Positions 1 through 7,047 of a DNA stretch of 10,367 nucleotides are shown here, in pieces. The DNA lies in contig JACQAW010000322.1 in assembly GCA_016194725.1 (NCBI GenBank), positions 1 through 10,367 of the forward strand, written 5' to 3'. Below the pieces are notes generated by a model. The model saw only the letters and a program-made list of their open reading frames with translations, was not told the DNA's origin and did not search any database. Each line of letters begins with the position of its first letter. The first letter of the stretch is position 1. The translations under genes and the position numbers were made by a program. This stretch comes from Deltaproteobacteria bacterium. GTDB lineage: Bacteria > Bdellovibrionota > UBA1018 > UBA923.

Positions 1-890
1 TCCAGCTTTGGGCAAACGATCTGCCACTTGCGGTTCGAGTCAAAAAGCCAGTTCAGCAATGCCCGGGGGTGGGGCTGCCCACAGCGGTGTTCCGCCTTCA
101 TCAGCTCAAATACCAGTGCATTCCCGCCATCTTCCAGGGCACGCGATCTCAAATCCGTGTCCGCCGAAACGGGCTGCAGCTTCGCGGCGTGCAAAATCAT
201 GGCGGTAACGCCAAAACATTCCGCCAGTCGCTCGGGCCGGCTTGCCTTCCATTTCTTGTCGATGCAGCGCTTGTACTCGGCGGTGGTGGCGATGGTTTCC
301 ATGCGCGCGAAGGCAGGCTCGAAGTTCACCTTGAAATGATCGCTCAGCGCGCCGCCGAGATTTTTGACCTGATCGGCCAGGGCGATTTTAAACTGGGAGG
401 TATCCGCCTCGAATTCCAAACGCTGGCGAAAAATAAGCGATAGCTGGTAGGCGCGGTCCACGTTCATGATGCCCAGATACTCGTGCAGCACGATGCTTTG
501 CTTGGCAATGCGGCTGTTGGTGGGGCTATCCCACATGGGGCGATTGACCCAGATCGTTTTTTCGAGCACCGAGTTGGCGGCCTCGCGCGGAACCAGCTTG
601 CCATCGACCAGGACCAGAACGGGGTCTGGCGTGGACACGACCGGAATCGAATCCACCGCGGCCAGAAACGCCACCAGATCGATGCCCAGCAGCTCGGGCG
701 AGATATCAAGCTTGTGAGTAGCGGCTTCGGTGCGCAACGCCTGAATCTTCGTGGAAACTTGATGTCCCAACGTGCGAAATTCCTGCTCGTAAGCATCGCC
801 GCCACCACGATCCACGCCATTGGCGTGCGCCGGCGTGCCGGCACCCAGCAGCGAAATCAGTCCCAATACGGTTGCCCACGTAAAACGCAT
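1..890 (-). CDS. Secreted protein of unknown function, 3' end cut by window edge
   Basis: The reading frame is open from an ATG at 888-890 to the left edge with no stop, giving 296 codons of an incomplete protein. Residues 1-23 form a Sec signal peptide: MRF, a hydrophobic core, then cleavage after AHA. The mature N-terminus (NGVDRGGGDA) is a Gly/Asp-rich start that I associate, from memory, with exported proteins of Bdellovibrio-like bacteria. A short HEYLG string lies at residues 136-140 after a hydrophobic stretch. It recalls half of a zincin site but lacks the second His of HExxH, so I do not call it a protease. The rest looks helical, with a few Cys residues near the C-terminal part seen. 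No clear Shine-Dalgarno precedes the ATG. It diverges from the ankyrin-repeat gene. Function unknown; the coding call is firm because of the long open frame and the clean signal peptide. Confidence 0.85.
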   Translation of the reverse strand, partial: MRFTWATVLGLISLLGAGTPAHANGVDRGGGDAYEQEFRTLGHQVSTKIQALRTEAATHKLDISPELLGIDLVAFLAAVDSIPVVSTPDPVLVLVDGKLVPREAANSVLEKTIWVNRPMWDSPTNSRIAKQSIVLHEYLGIMNVDRAYQLSLIFRQRLEFEADTSQFKIALADQVKNLGGALSDHFKVNFEPAFARMETIATTAEYKRCIDKKWKASRPERLAECFGVTAMILHAAKLQPVSADTDLRSRALEDGGNALVFELMKAEHRCGQPHPRALLNWLFDSNRKWQIVCPKL

Positions 891-1010
891 TACGGCAGTC
901 TTATCATAATTTGACGCAATTAGTCAATTACAGCTCCCAGCGGCGTCCGATTTTTCTCCATATCGGTTAATGCCCCCCTTCCGCTATTAACGCGCCGCAA
1001 GGAGTACAAT
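891..1010. promoter_or_regulatory. Divergent promoter region with a TTGAC-N7-GTCAA dyad
   Basis: This 120-bp gap separates two divergent genes for secreted proteins and must hold the start signals for both. A dyad TTGAC-N7-GTCAA lies at 911-927. On the minus strand it sits just before a TATGAT-like -10 (about 902-907), where an operator or -35 region would be, although TTGAC is too close to that hexamer for a standard spacer. A second dyad, CCGAT-N10-ATCGG, spans 947-966 nearer the plus-strand gene. For the plus-strand gene, AAGGAG at 999-1004 is a good Shine-Dalgarno, six bases before the ATG at 1011. The promoter hexamers themselves are uncertain. Confidence 0.35.
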
Positions 1011-2615
1011 ATGGAGAACATTATAATGAACAAGTGGAACACTGGTTTTTGGCTGGCATTGGTCCTGGCCCTGGGCCTGGCAGCACCGTCCTCACCGGCC
1101 TGGGCCCTGGGTCCCAAACGCCACGCGCCAAGCGCGGCAACGCAGACCCCGGTCAAAGACCCGAACAACCCCATGCGCAATCTGGACCTGTCTGAAGAAG
1201 AGATCAAAAAGCTTTTGAACGGAATTGAGCAGCAGGGAGTTATCGGGCCTTCCGAAATCAATATCGATGCCCTCAGGCACCCCGGCGACAAAGTCGCTTA
1301 CGACAAGGCCATCGAAATTCTGTCGAACCGCGTCTTCAATTCCATTCAGCAACTTGCCAATATGAAACGTGGCATCATCCGTTACTCGGTCATCGTGAAC
1401 CAGGCCGATCTGGATGAAGAAAAAGTCGCCACGATCACACAGGCGTCTTCGCAGCTCACCCAAGGCCATTACGGCTCAGCCATGAATGAAATTTCAAATT
1501 CGGTCATTGACGAGGCCGCCGCGCTGGCGCTTTGCATTTCTGAAGTTTGCGTCATCGAAGTCAGTCAGGCTTTTGAAGACCTGACCCGGTTTGCAGAGCA
1601 CGCAAACCAGGACCTGGATTTCAGGCACCTTAGCGCCGATACGCGCATCTTCTGGAACTTTCAGCATCCCGTGCTGCGAGTTTCGTTTGCCCGGACGTTC
1701 AAGAGACTGGTACCCAATAATAAGGACCACAATCTTTTTAAAGTGGCAGCGGCCGGAATGGTGACGCCTCTTTCGGTAATCGGCGTAACCACCGCCGAGC
1801 TGCTTCGGGGCGCAGGCAGCGCGATTTTCAACCCACGCTATCGCCACATCAAGCTGGAAGTCGATCGCGTCGAAATGTCCTATAAAGCGCTGTTCAAAAA
1901 ACATCGCGACCTGTTTCGCAGCCAGTACGCCGATGCGGCCAACGGCTCGCGTGCGGCAAATTACCGCGAACCCGCGCCGGTTCCCGTCATTCCACCCGTG
2001 GCGCCCACCACCGATCCGGATCGCCAGCCCACCGTCAAGCAAAGCCCCGACGCCCTGAACCGCGAAAGCCGCGGCAAGCTCACGGCCGGCGAACAAAAAC
2101 AAGCCGATCAGGACCTGACCGACCTGCTCGTGCAAAATCTGGCGAAACGGGACTACTACGGACGCCCCCTCTGGAGCGCTGAAAACACCAATCAGGTGCA
2201 AGCTCTGATGGAAAGCGGAGCCAGCCCGGATGTGGGACTGGCCACCGTCCTCATCAATGGGTATGTCACCGCGTCTCAGCAGAACAGCCTGATAGCCATG
2301 TTCATTCAGTACGGCGCGAATCCACTGACGCCATCCAACAACAGCACCCCGTTGGAATATGCGGCACAGCAAGGCCATGCGGATTGGATCATCATGTTTT
2401 CGCCCTCGATCAGCGTCACGGACCGGCTTGCCGGTGGCCGTACGGCGTTGATGATCATCGCAGGTGTAGCCGGCACCCAGGATGTGCTCACTGCGCTGCT
2501 GGCACGCGGCGCCCAGGTGAACGTTCGCGACAAGGAAGGCAAGTCGGTTCTGTTCTACGCCCGCTTGCAGCCCGCCAATCGCGCGGTACTCGTAAAAGCG
2601 GGAGCCCAGCTCTGA
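1011..2615 (+). CDS. Secreted protein with C-terminal ankyrin-like repeats
   Basis: A 534-residue exported protein. The N-terminus has a Lys, a long hydrophobic core and cleavage probably after SPAWA (about residue 31), so it enters the periplasm or leaves the cell. Residues about 35-315 form a mostly helical domain I do not recognise, with a Cx4C pair near residues 174-180 and a moderately hydrophobic stretch near 245-270. A Pro-rich linker (about 317-344) follows. From about residue 390 to the end there are degenerate ankyrin units with typical signatures such as LMESGASPD, FIQYGANPL, TPLEYAAQQGH, GRTALMIIAG and LLARGAQVNVRDKEG. Ankyrin stacks bind other proteins. Two starts are possible: ATG 1011 with AAGGAG six bases upstream (chosen), or ATG 1026, which gives a tidier signal peptide (MNKWNT) and has its own GGAG at 1013-1016. 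A hairpin terminator follows, suggesting a single-gene transcript. The N-terminal domain's role is unknown. Confidence 0.9.
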   Translation: MENIIMNKWNTGFWLALVLALGLAAPSSPAWALGPKRHAPSAATQTPVKDPNNPMRNLDLSEEEIKKLLNGIEQQGVIGPSEINIDALRHPGDKVAYDKAIEILSNRVFNSIQQLANMKRGIIRYSVIVNQADLDEEKVATITQASSQLTQGHYGSAMNEISNSVIDEAAALALCISEVCVIEVSQAFEDLTRFAEHANQDLDFRHLSADTRIFWNFQHPVLRVSFARTFKRLVPNNKDHNLFKVAAAGMVTPLSVIGVTTAELLRGAGSAIFNPRYRHIKLEVDRVEMSYKALFKKHRDLFRSQYADAANGSRAANYREPAPVPVIPPVAPTTDPDRQPTVKQSPDALNRESRGKLTAGEQKQADQDLTDLLVQNLAKRDYYGRPLWSAENTNQVQALMESGASPDVGLATVLINGYVTASQQNSLIAMFIQYGANPLTPSNNSTPLEYAAQQGHADWIIMFSPSISVTDRLAGGRTALMIIAGVAGTQDVLTALLARGAQVNVRDKEGKSVLFYARLQPANRAVLVKAGAQL

Positions 2616-2642
2616 CCCACTGGTACTCTCTTTCGCTTTCCA

Positions 2643-2685
2643 GGCCGCCAAGGGTTCATGGACTCCTGGCGGCTTACCCTTTTTT
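2643..2685 (+). terminator. Rho-independent terminator after the ankyrin-repeat gene
   Basis: GCCGCCA (2644-2650) pairs with TGGCGGC (2667-2673). The stem continues inward past one mismatch (2652-2656 with 2661-2665, including GU pairs) to a CATG loop. A run of six T lies at 2680-2685. The T run begins seven bases after the stem, a little far, so termination may be partial. The position 28 bases after the stop codon fits. Confidence 0.55.
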
Positions 2686-2719
2686 AGATTCCCAATCGGG
2701 TGTAATCTCGGTCCTGAGA

Positions 2720-4159
2720 ATGAAAAGCACGGCCGCAGCCACTATTGAAACTTTGGTACGCGAAAGAAAAACACGCGCGGCCGGAATTCAGATCAGAAAA
2801 TATCTGCGCAGCCCGAACGCGCGCGGCGATTTCAAAAGCCTGATTCAGGCCTGTGACTGGTACCGGCGGCTGGGCCTTTTTCGCGAAGCTTTTCTTCTGG
2901 TCGCCGACTCGTTGCAAGAAGCGCTGCCGGTGGGCAAGGACTTCAGCACGCGCCAGCCCCGAGGCCGCAAAATCCTTTGGGCTGCCAGGCTCTTGAATCT
3001 TCTGGGAGCAAGCCCGCAGGCTTTAATGCTGGCCCGCAAGCTGGTCGCGCACGATGCGGAATCGAATCAGGTATTGGCCAACATCTTTCTGGCCAACTTT
3101 GAATACGAGCCGGCTTACGCTCATTTCCAGCAGATGAGCAAGCTCGACGAAGAACCTGAAAGCTATCGTTCGTCGATCAATCGACTGAGTCTCGCCGACT
3201 CGCTTGCCGGCCTGAAACGGTTTGACGAAGCCATCGCAGTGGCCCGCGCGATCGTTGAAACCAAACGCGCGGCCGGCGAGATTTTACTGACTGGAATCGC
3301 CCTCGAGGCCTGGGGCGAGTATCTTGCCCGCTGCGCCCGGTGGCAAGAGGCGCTGCCCCTGCTGGAAAAAGCTCGCACCTGCTTTCCGGCCGACGACCGC
3401 ACGCCCGACCGCGCCATTCTGGACAAATGGGAAGGTTACGTGGCCTTCAATCTTGGCGATCGCGCACGCGGAACAGCGAAGCTCAAAGAGGCGGCGGCTT
3501 CCCTGCGAGGGCTTGCCCTGCGGCCCGAGGCTTGGCTAGACGTTTTTCGCCTGCTCGATGAAGTCGGTGCGCTCACGCCATCCGAGCAGGCACGCCTGAC
3601 CCACTACCCCGGCCTTTCAGCAGGCTTCACGGATTTCCTCAAACACGCCCCCGCCCGTTTCGGAAACGAGGCCTGCCCCCTGCAGCTCGACGTGGATGCC
3701 GACGAATTCCGCGAACGAGGCCGTTGGGTTCTGGGACTCAACCACGAGCTGCGCCTGCTGGCCTCGCTGCGCATCGCCGAAGATTGGGGCCTGAGCCTGG
3801 AACGGGCCAAGGCCGTGATCTGGCCCGAAGAAGTCTACGCCTATCCTCAGCTCGAAGCCAGGCTGCACAAGCTCATCGCGCGCCTGCGCACGACCTACAA
3901 AGCCGGCATCGAAGTCCGCGACCGAATCATTTTTCTAAGCCCTGCCAGTATCGAAGCGGTATCGGTTTCAATCGGTTTTCCGAAAACAGGACCGTCATTT
4001 TTAAGGCAGCATTCCGAATTCGCGGCAAAAGACCTCAGCGAATACTATGACCTCTCGCGCTCGCAGGCTGCCGTTCGATTGCGGGAATGGCAGGAGCGCG
4101 GCTGGATCAGGCCCGTGGGCCATGGCGCTCGGCTTCGTTACGTAATGTCGACTCTTTAA
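2720..4159 (+). CDS. Helical-repeat (TPR-like) protein with two C-terminal winged-helix-like segments, putative regulator
   Basis: A 479-residue soluble protein without signal peptide. Residues about 15-320 are paired amphipathic helices of TPR style, with pieces such as LADSLAGLKRFDEAIAVARA, YLARCARWQEALPLLEKA and YVAFNLGDRARGTAKLKEA. Residues about 340-411 resemble an OmpR/SARP-type winged helix: ELRLLASLRIAEDWGLSLE, then AKAVIWPEEVY, a probable recognition helix LEARLHKLIARLRTTY, and a wing ending DRIIFLSP. Residues about 433-477 look like a second winged helix (DLSEYYDLSRSQAAVRLREW then GWIRPVGHGARLRYVM). The family role, inferred, is transcription control, with the repeats as a ligand or protein sensor. 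SARP and MalT-type regulators carry similar parts in other orders. The frame stays open upstream to about 2384, but that part lies over the ankyrin gene in another frame, so ATG 2720 is chosen even though its Shine-Dalgarno is weak. The lipoprotein gene follows after 66 bp and may be co-transcribed. Confidence 0.88.
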   Translation: MKSTAAATIETLVRERKTRAAGIQIRKYLRSPNARGDFKSLIQACDWYRRLGLFREAFLLVADSLQEALPVGKDFSTRQPRGRKILWAARLLNLLGASPQALMLARKLVAHDAESNQVLANIFLANFEYEPAYAHFQQMSKLDEEPESYRSSINRLSLADSLAGLKRFDEAIAVARAIVETKRAAGEILLTGIALEAWGEYLARCARWQEALPLLEKARTCFPADDRTPDRAILDKWEGYVAFNLGDRARGTAKLKEAAASLRGLALRPEAWLDVFRLLDEVGALTPSEQARLTHYPGLSAGFTDFLKHAPARFGNEACPLQLDVDADEFRERGRWVLGLNHELRLLASLRIAEDWGLSLERAKAVIWPEEVYAYPQLEARLHKLIARLRTTYKAGIEVRDRIIFLSPASIEAVSVSIGFPKTGPSFLRQHSEFAAKDLSEYYDLSRSQAAVRLREWQERGWIRPVGHGARLRYVMSTL

Positions 4160-4225
4160 GATCAATGCCACGCGGGATCGGTCCGCTGACATCGTTGATG
4201 CGTAAACAGGAATTCCGGATATGAT

Positions 4226-5473
4226 GTGGTGGTGCGAAGACCTAATATCATCCTAGTCACTGCAGCCCTGTGCTCGACTCTTGCCACAGCTGCAGGTTGT
4301 TCGCTGAAGCCGGGCAATGCCCCTTCAATACGCATTCGCCTCGCGGAGTCTGGAGCGCCGGGCAACTCCGCTCTCGATACCGCGCTCGGCTCGGCTTTTT
4401 CCATTCTCTCTTCGATCACGATTCCCAGCACGCTCACCAGCCTTTCACAGCTCAACTGTTTCGCCGTGAACGCCCGCAGCGGCTTGATTCCGACCTCTCC
4501 CGTCTGCAACAGCAATGTTCTTCAAGGGATCGCCGATGGAATGCGCGCCGGCATCGGCAGCACGTTTCAGGTCAACATTCCCGTAAGCGACGGCATCGTC
4601 TTTGAGGCTTATGGCACGTCCTCACCCACCTGCCCGGATATCTCGCAGGGCAGCTCATCCCTTACCCAGGAGGCAAGGATCGGGTCGGTCACGACCAGTG
4701 CCGCCGACCTTGCAAAGACTGTCACCATACCGGTGAGCTTTGATCCGACGCAGGCGTATTCGTGCAGCAGCGCCGTGCCCTTTGTCATCGTCTTCGATTC
4801 CCTCCTGTATCCGCCAGCCGCGGGCTTTCTCACCACCATCGCGAACTCAACCTGGAATACCATGGGTAGCTCCACGAGCCTGACCACCAAGGTCTCAGGC
4901 CCCGCCGGGATCGGCCTGGATCTGCTCAACAGCGACATCGGCGCGACCGGCAGTTCGACCTTTGCCAACGTCGCCGTAGCCCGTGGCCACGCGGGAGCGG
5001 CCCTCTACTATCTCTCAGCCGTCGCCACGGCACTCTCCGTCAGCGGTAGCCCGGGCCAGAACATGACGGTCGCCATCGGTATGGGGAACGGAACCAATGC
5101 GAATCCCGGCGCGGTGCTCGGGTGTTCCGTAACTTGGACGCAGAGTGCGCTTACCTCGCCCAGCTTTGTAGTGGGAACCGGCGGATCTACCAATCTCCTG
5201 GTCGGCTCCAATGCCACGGCTACCGCCGTTTCAACACCGGACGGGCAAGCAACGATCAGCTGTTTCTTCGTGAAACAACCCGACGGCAGCTACCTTGCCG
5301 GTGGAACTCTCGTAGATTCAAGCGGGGTGAGCCATACCGCAACCACGGCCAGCTTTGCTGATCCGTGCGGCGCCGGTGGCTGCGTGGTCCCTTACGTCTC
5401 GGCCACCGCCAGTGCGGGGAACACAACCGGAGCGATCACCAGCTTCCTCGCGGTTGAGGCCGATTCTCTTTAA
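4226..5473 (+). CDS. Putative Ser/Thr/Gly-rich lipoprotein of unknown function
   Basis: A 415-residue protein starting at the first of three tandem GTG codons (4226, 4229, 4232). No in-frame ATG exists before the signal sequence. Residues 4-5 are Arg-Arg, then a hydrophobic core and a lipobox-like LATAAGC with the acylated Cys at residue 25, so it should be a membrane lipoprotein. The mature chain is rich in Ser, Thr, Ala and Gly with many short beta-prone stretches and about eight further Cys residues, which could form disulfides outside the cytoplasm. It has no enzyme motif I recognise. A possible weak GGA (4217-4219) precedes the GTGs. A better-spaced AGGA (4208-4211) points to ATG 4221, but that ATG is out of frame and stops after 11 codons. 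The 66-bp gap from the preceding regulator-like gene has no visible terminator, so the two may be transcribed together. A surface structural or adhesive role is only a guess. Confidence 0.85.
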   Translation: MVVRRPNIILVTAALCSTLATAAGCSLKPGNAPSIRIRLAESGAPGNSALDTALGSAFSILSSITIPSTLTSLSQLNCFAVNARSGLIPTSPVCNSNVLQGIADGMRAGIGSTFQVNIPVSDGIVFEAYGTSSPTCPDISQGSSSLTQEARIGSVTTSAADLAKTVTIPVSFDPTQAYSCSSAVPFVIVFDSLLYPPAAGFLTTIANSTWNTMGSSTSLTTKVSGPAGIGLDLLNSDIGATGSSTFANVAVARGHAGAALYYLSAVATALSVSGSPGQNMTVAIGMGNGTNANPGAVLGCSVTWTQSALTSPSFVVGTGGSTNLLVGSNATATAVSTPDGQATISCFFVKQPDGSYLAGGTLVDSSGVSHTATTASFADPCGAGGCVVPYVSATASAGNTTGAITSFLAVEADSL

Positions 5474-5546
5474 TGCACCGGCATGCCTGTACGAAAAGAA
5501 ACATGTCGTATATTTAAACTCAGTGATGCGAACCGTCATGGGTTTT

Positions 5547-5671
5547 CAAAAACTTCCCAAAATCGTGCGAGACGAGGAAGAGATTGGCAGAAAACCGGAA
5601 GCGTACTCGTGTACGCTGAGGATTTTCTGCCAATCTCTGACGAAGTATCGCGCGATTTTCGGAAGTTTTTG
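5547..5671. repeat. 125-bp palindromic element abutting tRNA-Arg, probable bidirectional terminator
   Basis: The sequence folds on itself almost completely. CAAAAACTTCC (5547-5557) pairs with 5661-5671, AAAATCG (5559-5565) with 5653-5659, AGAGATTGGCAGAAAA (5579-5594) perfectly with 5623-5638, and AGCGTAC (5600-5606) with GTACGCT (5611-5617) around a TCGT loop. Weaker or unpaired patches separate these blocks. Each end finishes in an A run or T run, so RNA made in either direction ends its stem in a U stretch. It could therefore terminate both the lipoprotein mRNA (plus) and the tRNA transcript (minus). Its length is several times that of a simple terminator, so it could also be a mobile palindromic repeat or a structured RNA. 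The rest of the gap from 5474 to 5546 holds nothing I recognise. Confidence 0.85.
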
Positions 5672-5746
5672 GCGCGCCCGGAGAGATTCGAACTCCCGAC
5701 CAACTGGTTCGAAGCCAGCTACTCTATCCAACTGAGCTACGGGCGC
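5670..5746 (-). tRNA. tRNA-Arg (anticodon UCG, reads CGA), CCA encoded
   Basis: Read on the minus strand, the 77-base gene has a perfect seven-pair acceptor stem (GCGCCCG with CGGGCGC). The D arm is GCTC paired with GAGT around AGTTGGATA. The anticodon stem GCTGG/CCAGT carries the loop CTTCGAA, giving anticodon TCG at positions 34-36. The T arm is GGGAG/CTCTC around TTCGAAT. G73 is followed by an encoded CCA at 5670-5672. All invariant loop features are present. The CCA end runs directly into the 125-bp palindrome. Confidence 0.96.
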
Positions 5747-5757
5747 GCATGAAATCA

Positions 5758-5784
5758 TCTATAGTCGAAATCCACCCGAATCAA
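5758..5784 (-). promoter_or_regulatory. Putative sigma-70 promoter for tRNA-Arg
   Basis: On the minus strand TTGATT (5779-5784) and TATAGA (5758-5763) are separated by 15 bases, with the -10 ending 11 bases before the tRNA 5' end. The spacing is shorter than ideal. It lies in the 50-bp gap after the TIM-barrel-like gene. The tRNA could also be processed from read-through RNA of that gene. Confidence 0.4.
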
Positions 5785-5796
5785 AAGCAGGAGTTC

Positions 5797-6993
5797 CTAT
5801 TGATTGCCAGTAGCTGGCGCAGAGGCTGGGGCTCGGTCTATACCCACGCCTTCAGCCTGCGAAGCCGCCTCAGTAGGCGAAAGCGAAGGAGCGGCATCAC
5901 GAAAAGCCTGACGCTGCGCCACGAAGTCCGGGTGGCCCAGATCGTAGGTGTATTGACCCAGTCCCTTCAATACCAATCCATCAACCGCTGCACTGGTCAG
6001 AATCGCGCTTACAAACTGATCGATTTCCTTGCTCGACCACATGCCGCCCTTGTTGTTGTTGAGCAGCCGCTCGTCGCCCAGCTGCGCGGTAACAATGATG
6101 CCGGCGTCATTATGGCGGCTTTTCACGATTGAGACGATATGATTCAGCTGCTCCAGCACGCCAGCCACGCGCACGCCGGCGCGGCCTTCGTCAACGCCGC
6201 GGCCAACCGACACCAGCGCGATATCGCACTCATCCGGGCCAAACCGATAATCGTCCCAGACGCCGCCCATGGGATGCGATTTGCCCTGCATGCCCTCTGC
6301 CCGCATGATGTCGGCGTTATATCGGCGCACGATGGGCGTATCCGGAAAATACTGTTTGGTGACCTGATACATTTTCTGGCGCTGCAGCTGGTTGGCAAAG
6401 CTCTGAGTGTCGCCGCCGATAAGAATGTAATCGGCAAAGCGCCCCACGCTCTGGGCTTTCGCCTCGGCCAGAACATGCGTTGCCCGGCCTGAAACAAAAG
6501 TAAACGGCAACGGCTGCAGCTTGCCCGTCGCGTCTTCACGCAGGTCAACCCAGTCCTGGGCATCGGTAACCTGCACGATGATTTTCATGCCCGCGCCGTG
6601 CATGCGCGCCACATTGTCATGAAAATGATTGCTGTCTTTCCAAATCTGGCCCAGCACCACGGTGTTCGCGTGCAGCTCTTTCAGCTTCGCGCCTGCCACA
6701 ACGGCGTTGCCGTCCCACCATGATTTGAAAATCGGAGTATTGAGCACCACCCCGTCAAAACCGTAAAGCGGCAACATGCCATCAGGGCGCGTGTATCCCG
6801 CCTGACGCTTGTTGTTTAACGCTTCCACGATCAAATCGTCACCGTCGACAGACAGTCCACCTGCCCGGCCCGTGATACCCGCAAGGCCGGGACGCTTTTC
6901 TCCGTGCCCCGTTAAGAAGGGTAAACCGAGTACGATAGCGATGGTGACAATAGACAACGGCCAATACTGACGAACATGCCTGGAAAACTGCAT
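5797..6993 (-). CDS. Membrane-anchored TIM-barrel-like protein, function unknown
   Basis: A 398-residue protein. Residues about 11-28 (WPLSIVTIAIVLGLPFLTG) form one hydrophobic helix after a basic start (RHVRQ), read as a signal anchor or uncleaved signal, so the rest is outside the cytoplasm. The body shows a regular alternation of beta strands and helices as in a TIM barrel. Candidate strands are GFDGVVLNT, ANTVVLGQIW, GMKIIVQVTD, ADYILIGGD, CDIALVSVGRG, AGIIVTAQLGD and VDGLVLKGLGQ. The KELHANTVVLGQIW and HGAGMKIIVQ pieces recall glycoside-hydrolase-like barrels. I see no clear catalytic Glu pair, although Asp residues follow several strands, so a sugar-cleaving role is only possible. The last 25 residues are Ala/Pro-rich and probably disordered. 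The ATG at 6991-6993 has only a weak GGGG upstream. It diverges from the SpoIIM-like gene across 54 bp. Confidence 0.85.
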   Translation of the reverse strand: MQFSRHVRQYWPLSIVTIAIVLGLPFLTGHGEKRPGLAGITGRAGGLSVDGDDLIVEALNNKRQAGYTRPDGMLPLYGFDGVVLNTPIFKSWWDGNAVVAGAKLKELHANTVVLGQIWKDSNHFHDNVARMHGAGMKIIVQVTDAQDWVDLREDATGKLQPLPFTFVSGRATHVLAEAKAQSVGRFADYILIGGDTQSFANQLQRQKMYQVTKQYFPDTPIVRRYNADIMRAEGMQGKSHPMGGVWDDYRFGPDECDIALVSVGRGVDEGRAGVRVAGVLEQLNHIVSIVKSRHNDAGIIVTAQLGDERLLNNNKGGMWSSKEIDQFVSAILTSAAVDGLVLKGLGQYTYDLGHPDFVAQRQAFRDAAPSLSPTEAASQAEGVGIDRAPASAPATGNQ

Positions 6994-7047
6994 TCGGAAA
7001 ACTTGCCCCTATTTGTCTATTTTAACACTACGCGTCGCTAAGCACCT
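6994..7047. promoter_or_regulatory. 54-bp divergent intergenic region, promoters for two envelope genes
   Basis: Two genes start outward from this short AT-richer gap, so it must carry both promoters unless transcripts begin inside the coding regions. On the minus strand GTTAAAAT (around 7020-7027) is a possible -10 for the TIM-barrel-like gene, but no good -35 lies 17 bases above it. For the plus-strand gene no convincing hexamer pair or Shine-Dalgarno is seen. The call rests mainly on layout. Confidence 0.3.

Noticed and set aside
485..488. HEYLG as a zinc metalloprotease site in the first protein
   Set aside because: Only H and E of HExxH are present and no downstream third ligand can be assigned, so a protease call is not supported.
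464..844. 126-residue minus-strand frame inside the first gene
   Set aside because: It is a shadow in another frame of the signal-peptide gene starting at 890; it is Arg/Trp-rich without domain signals.
1494..2651. 385-residue open frame on the minus strand opposite the ankyrin-repeat gene
   Set aside because: It is a long antisense frame in GC-rich coding DNA. The plus strand has the signal peptide, a Shine-Dalgarno, ankyrin motifs and a terminator, while the antisense product has no recognisable motif.
2384..2719. N-terminal extension of the TPR/winged-helix protein
   Set aside because: The extra 112 codons mostly overlap the ankyrin gene in another frame and then cross its terminator hairpin; their composition is Arg/His/Pro-rich noise.
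5483..5758. Open frames of 70-126 residues on both strands across the tRNA and palindrome (peptides like ARPERFELPTNW and APVAQLDRVAGFEP)
   Set aside because: These are the familiar false proteins obtained by translating a tRNA gene and its flank; the tRNA structure is complete and explains the sequence.
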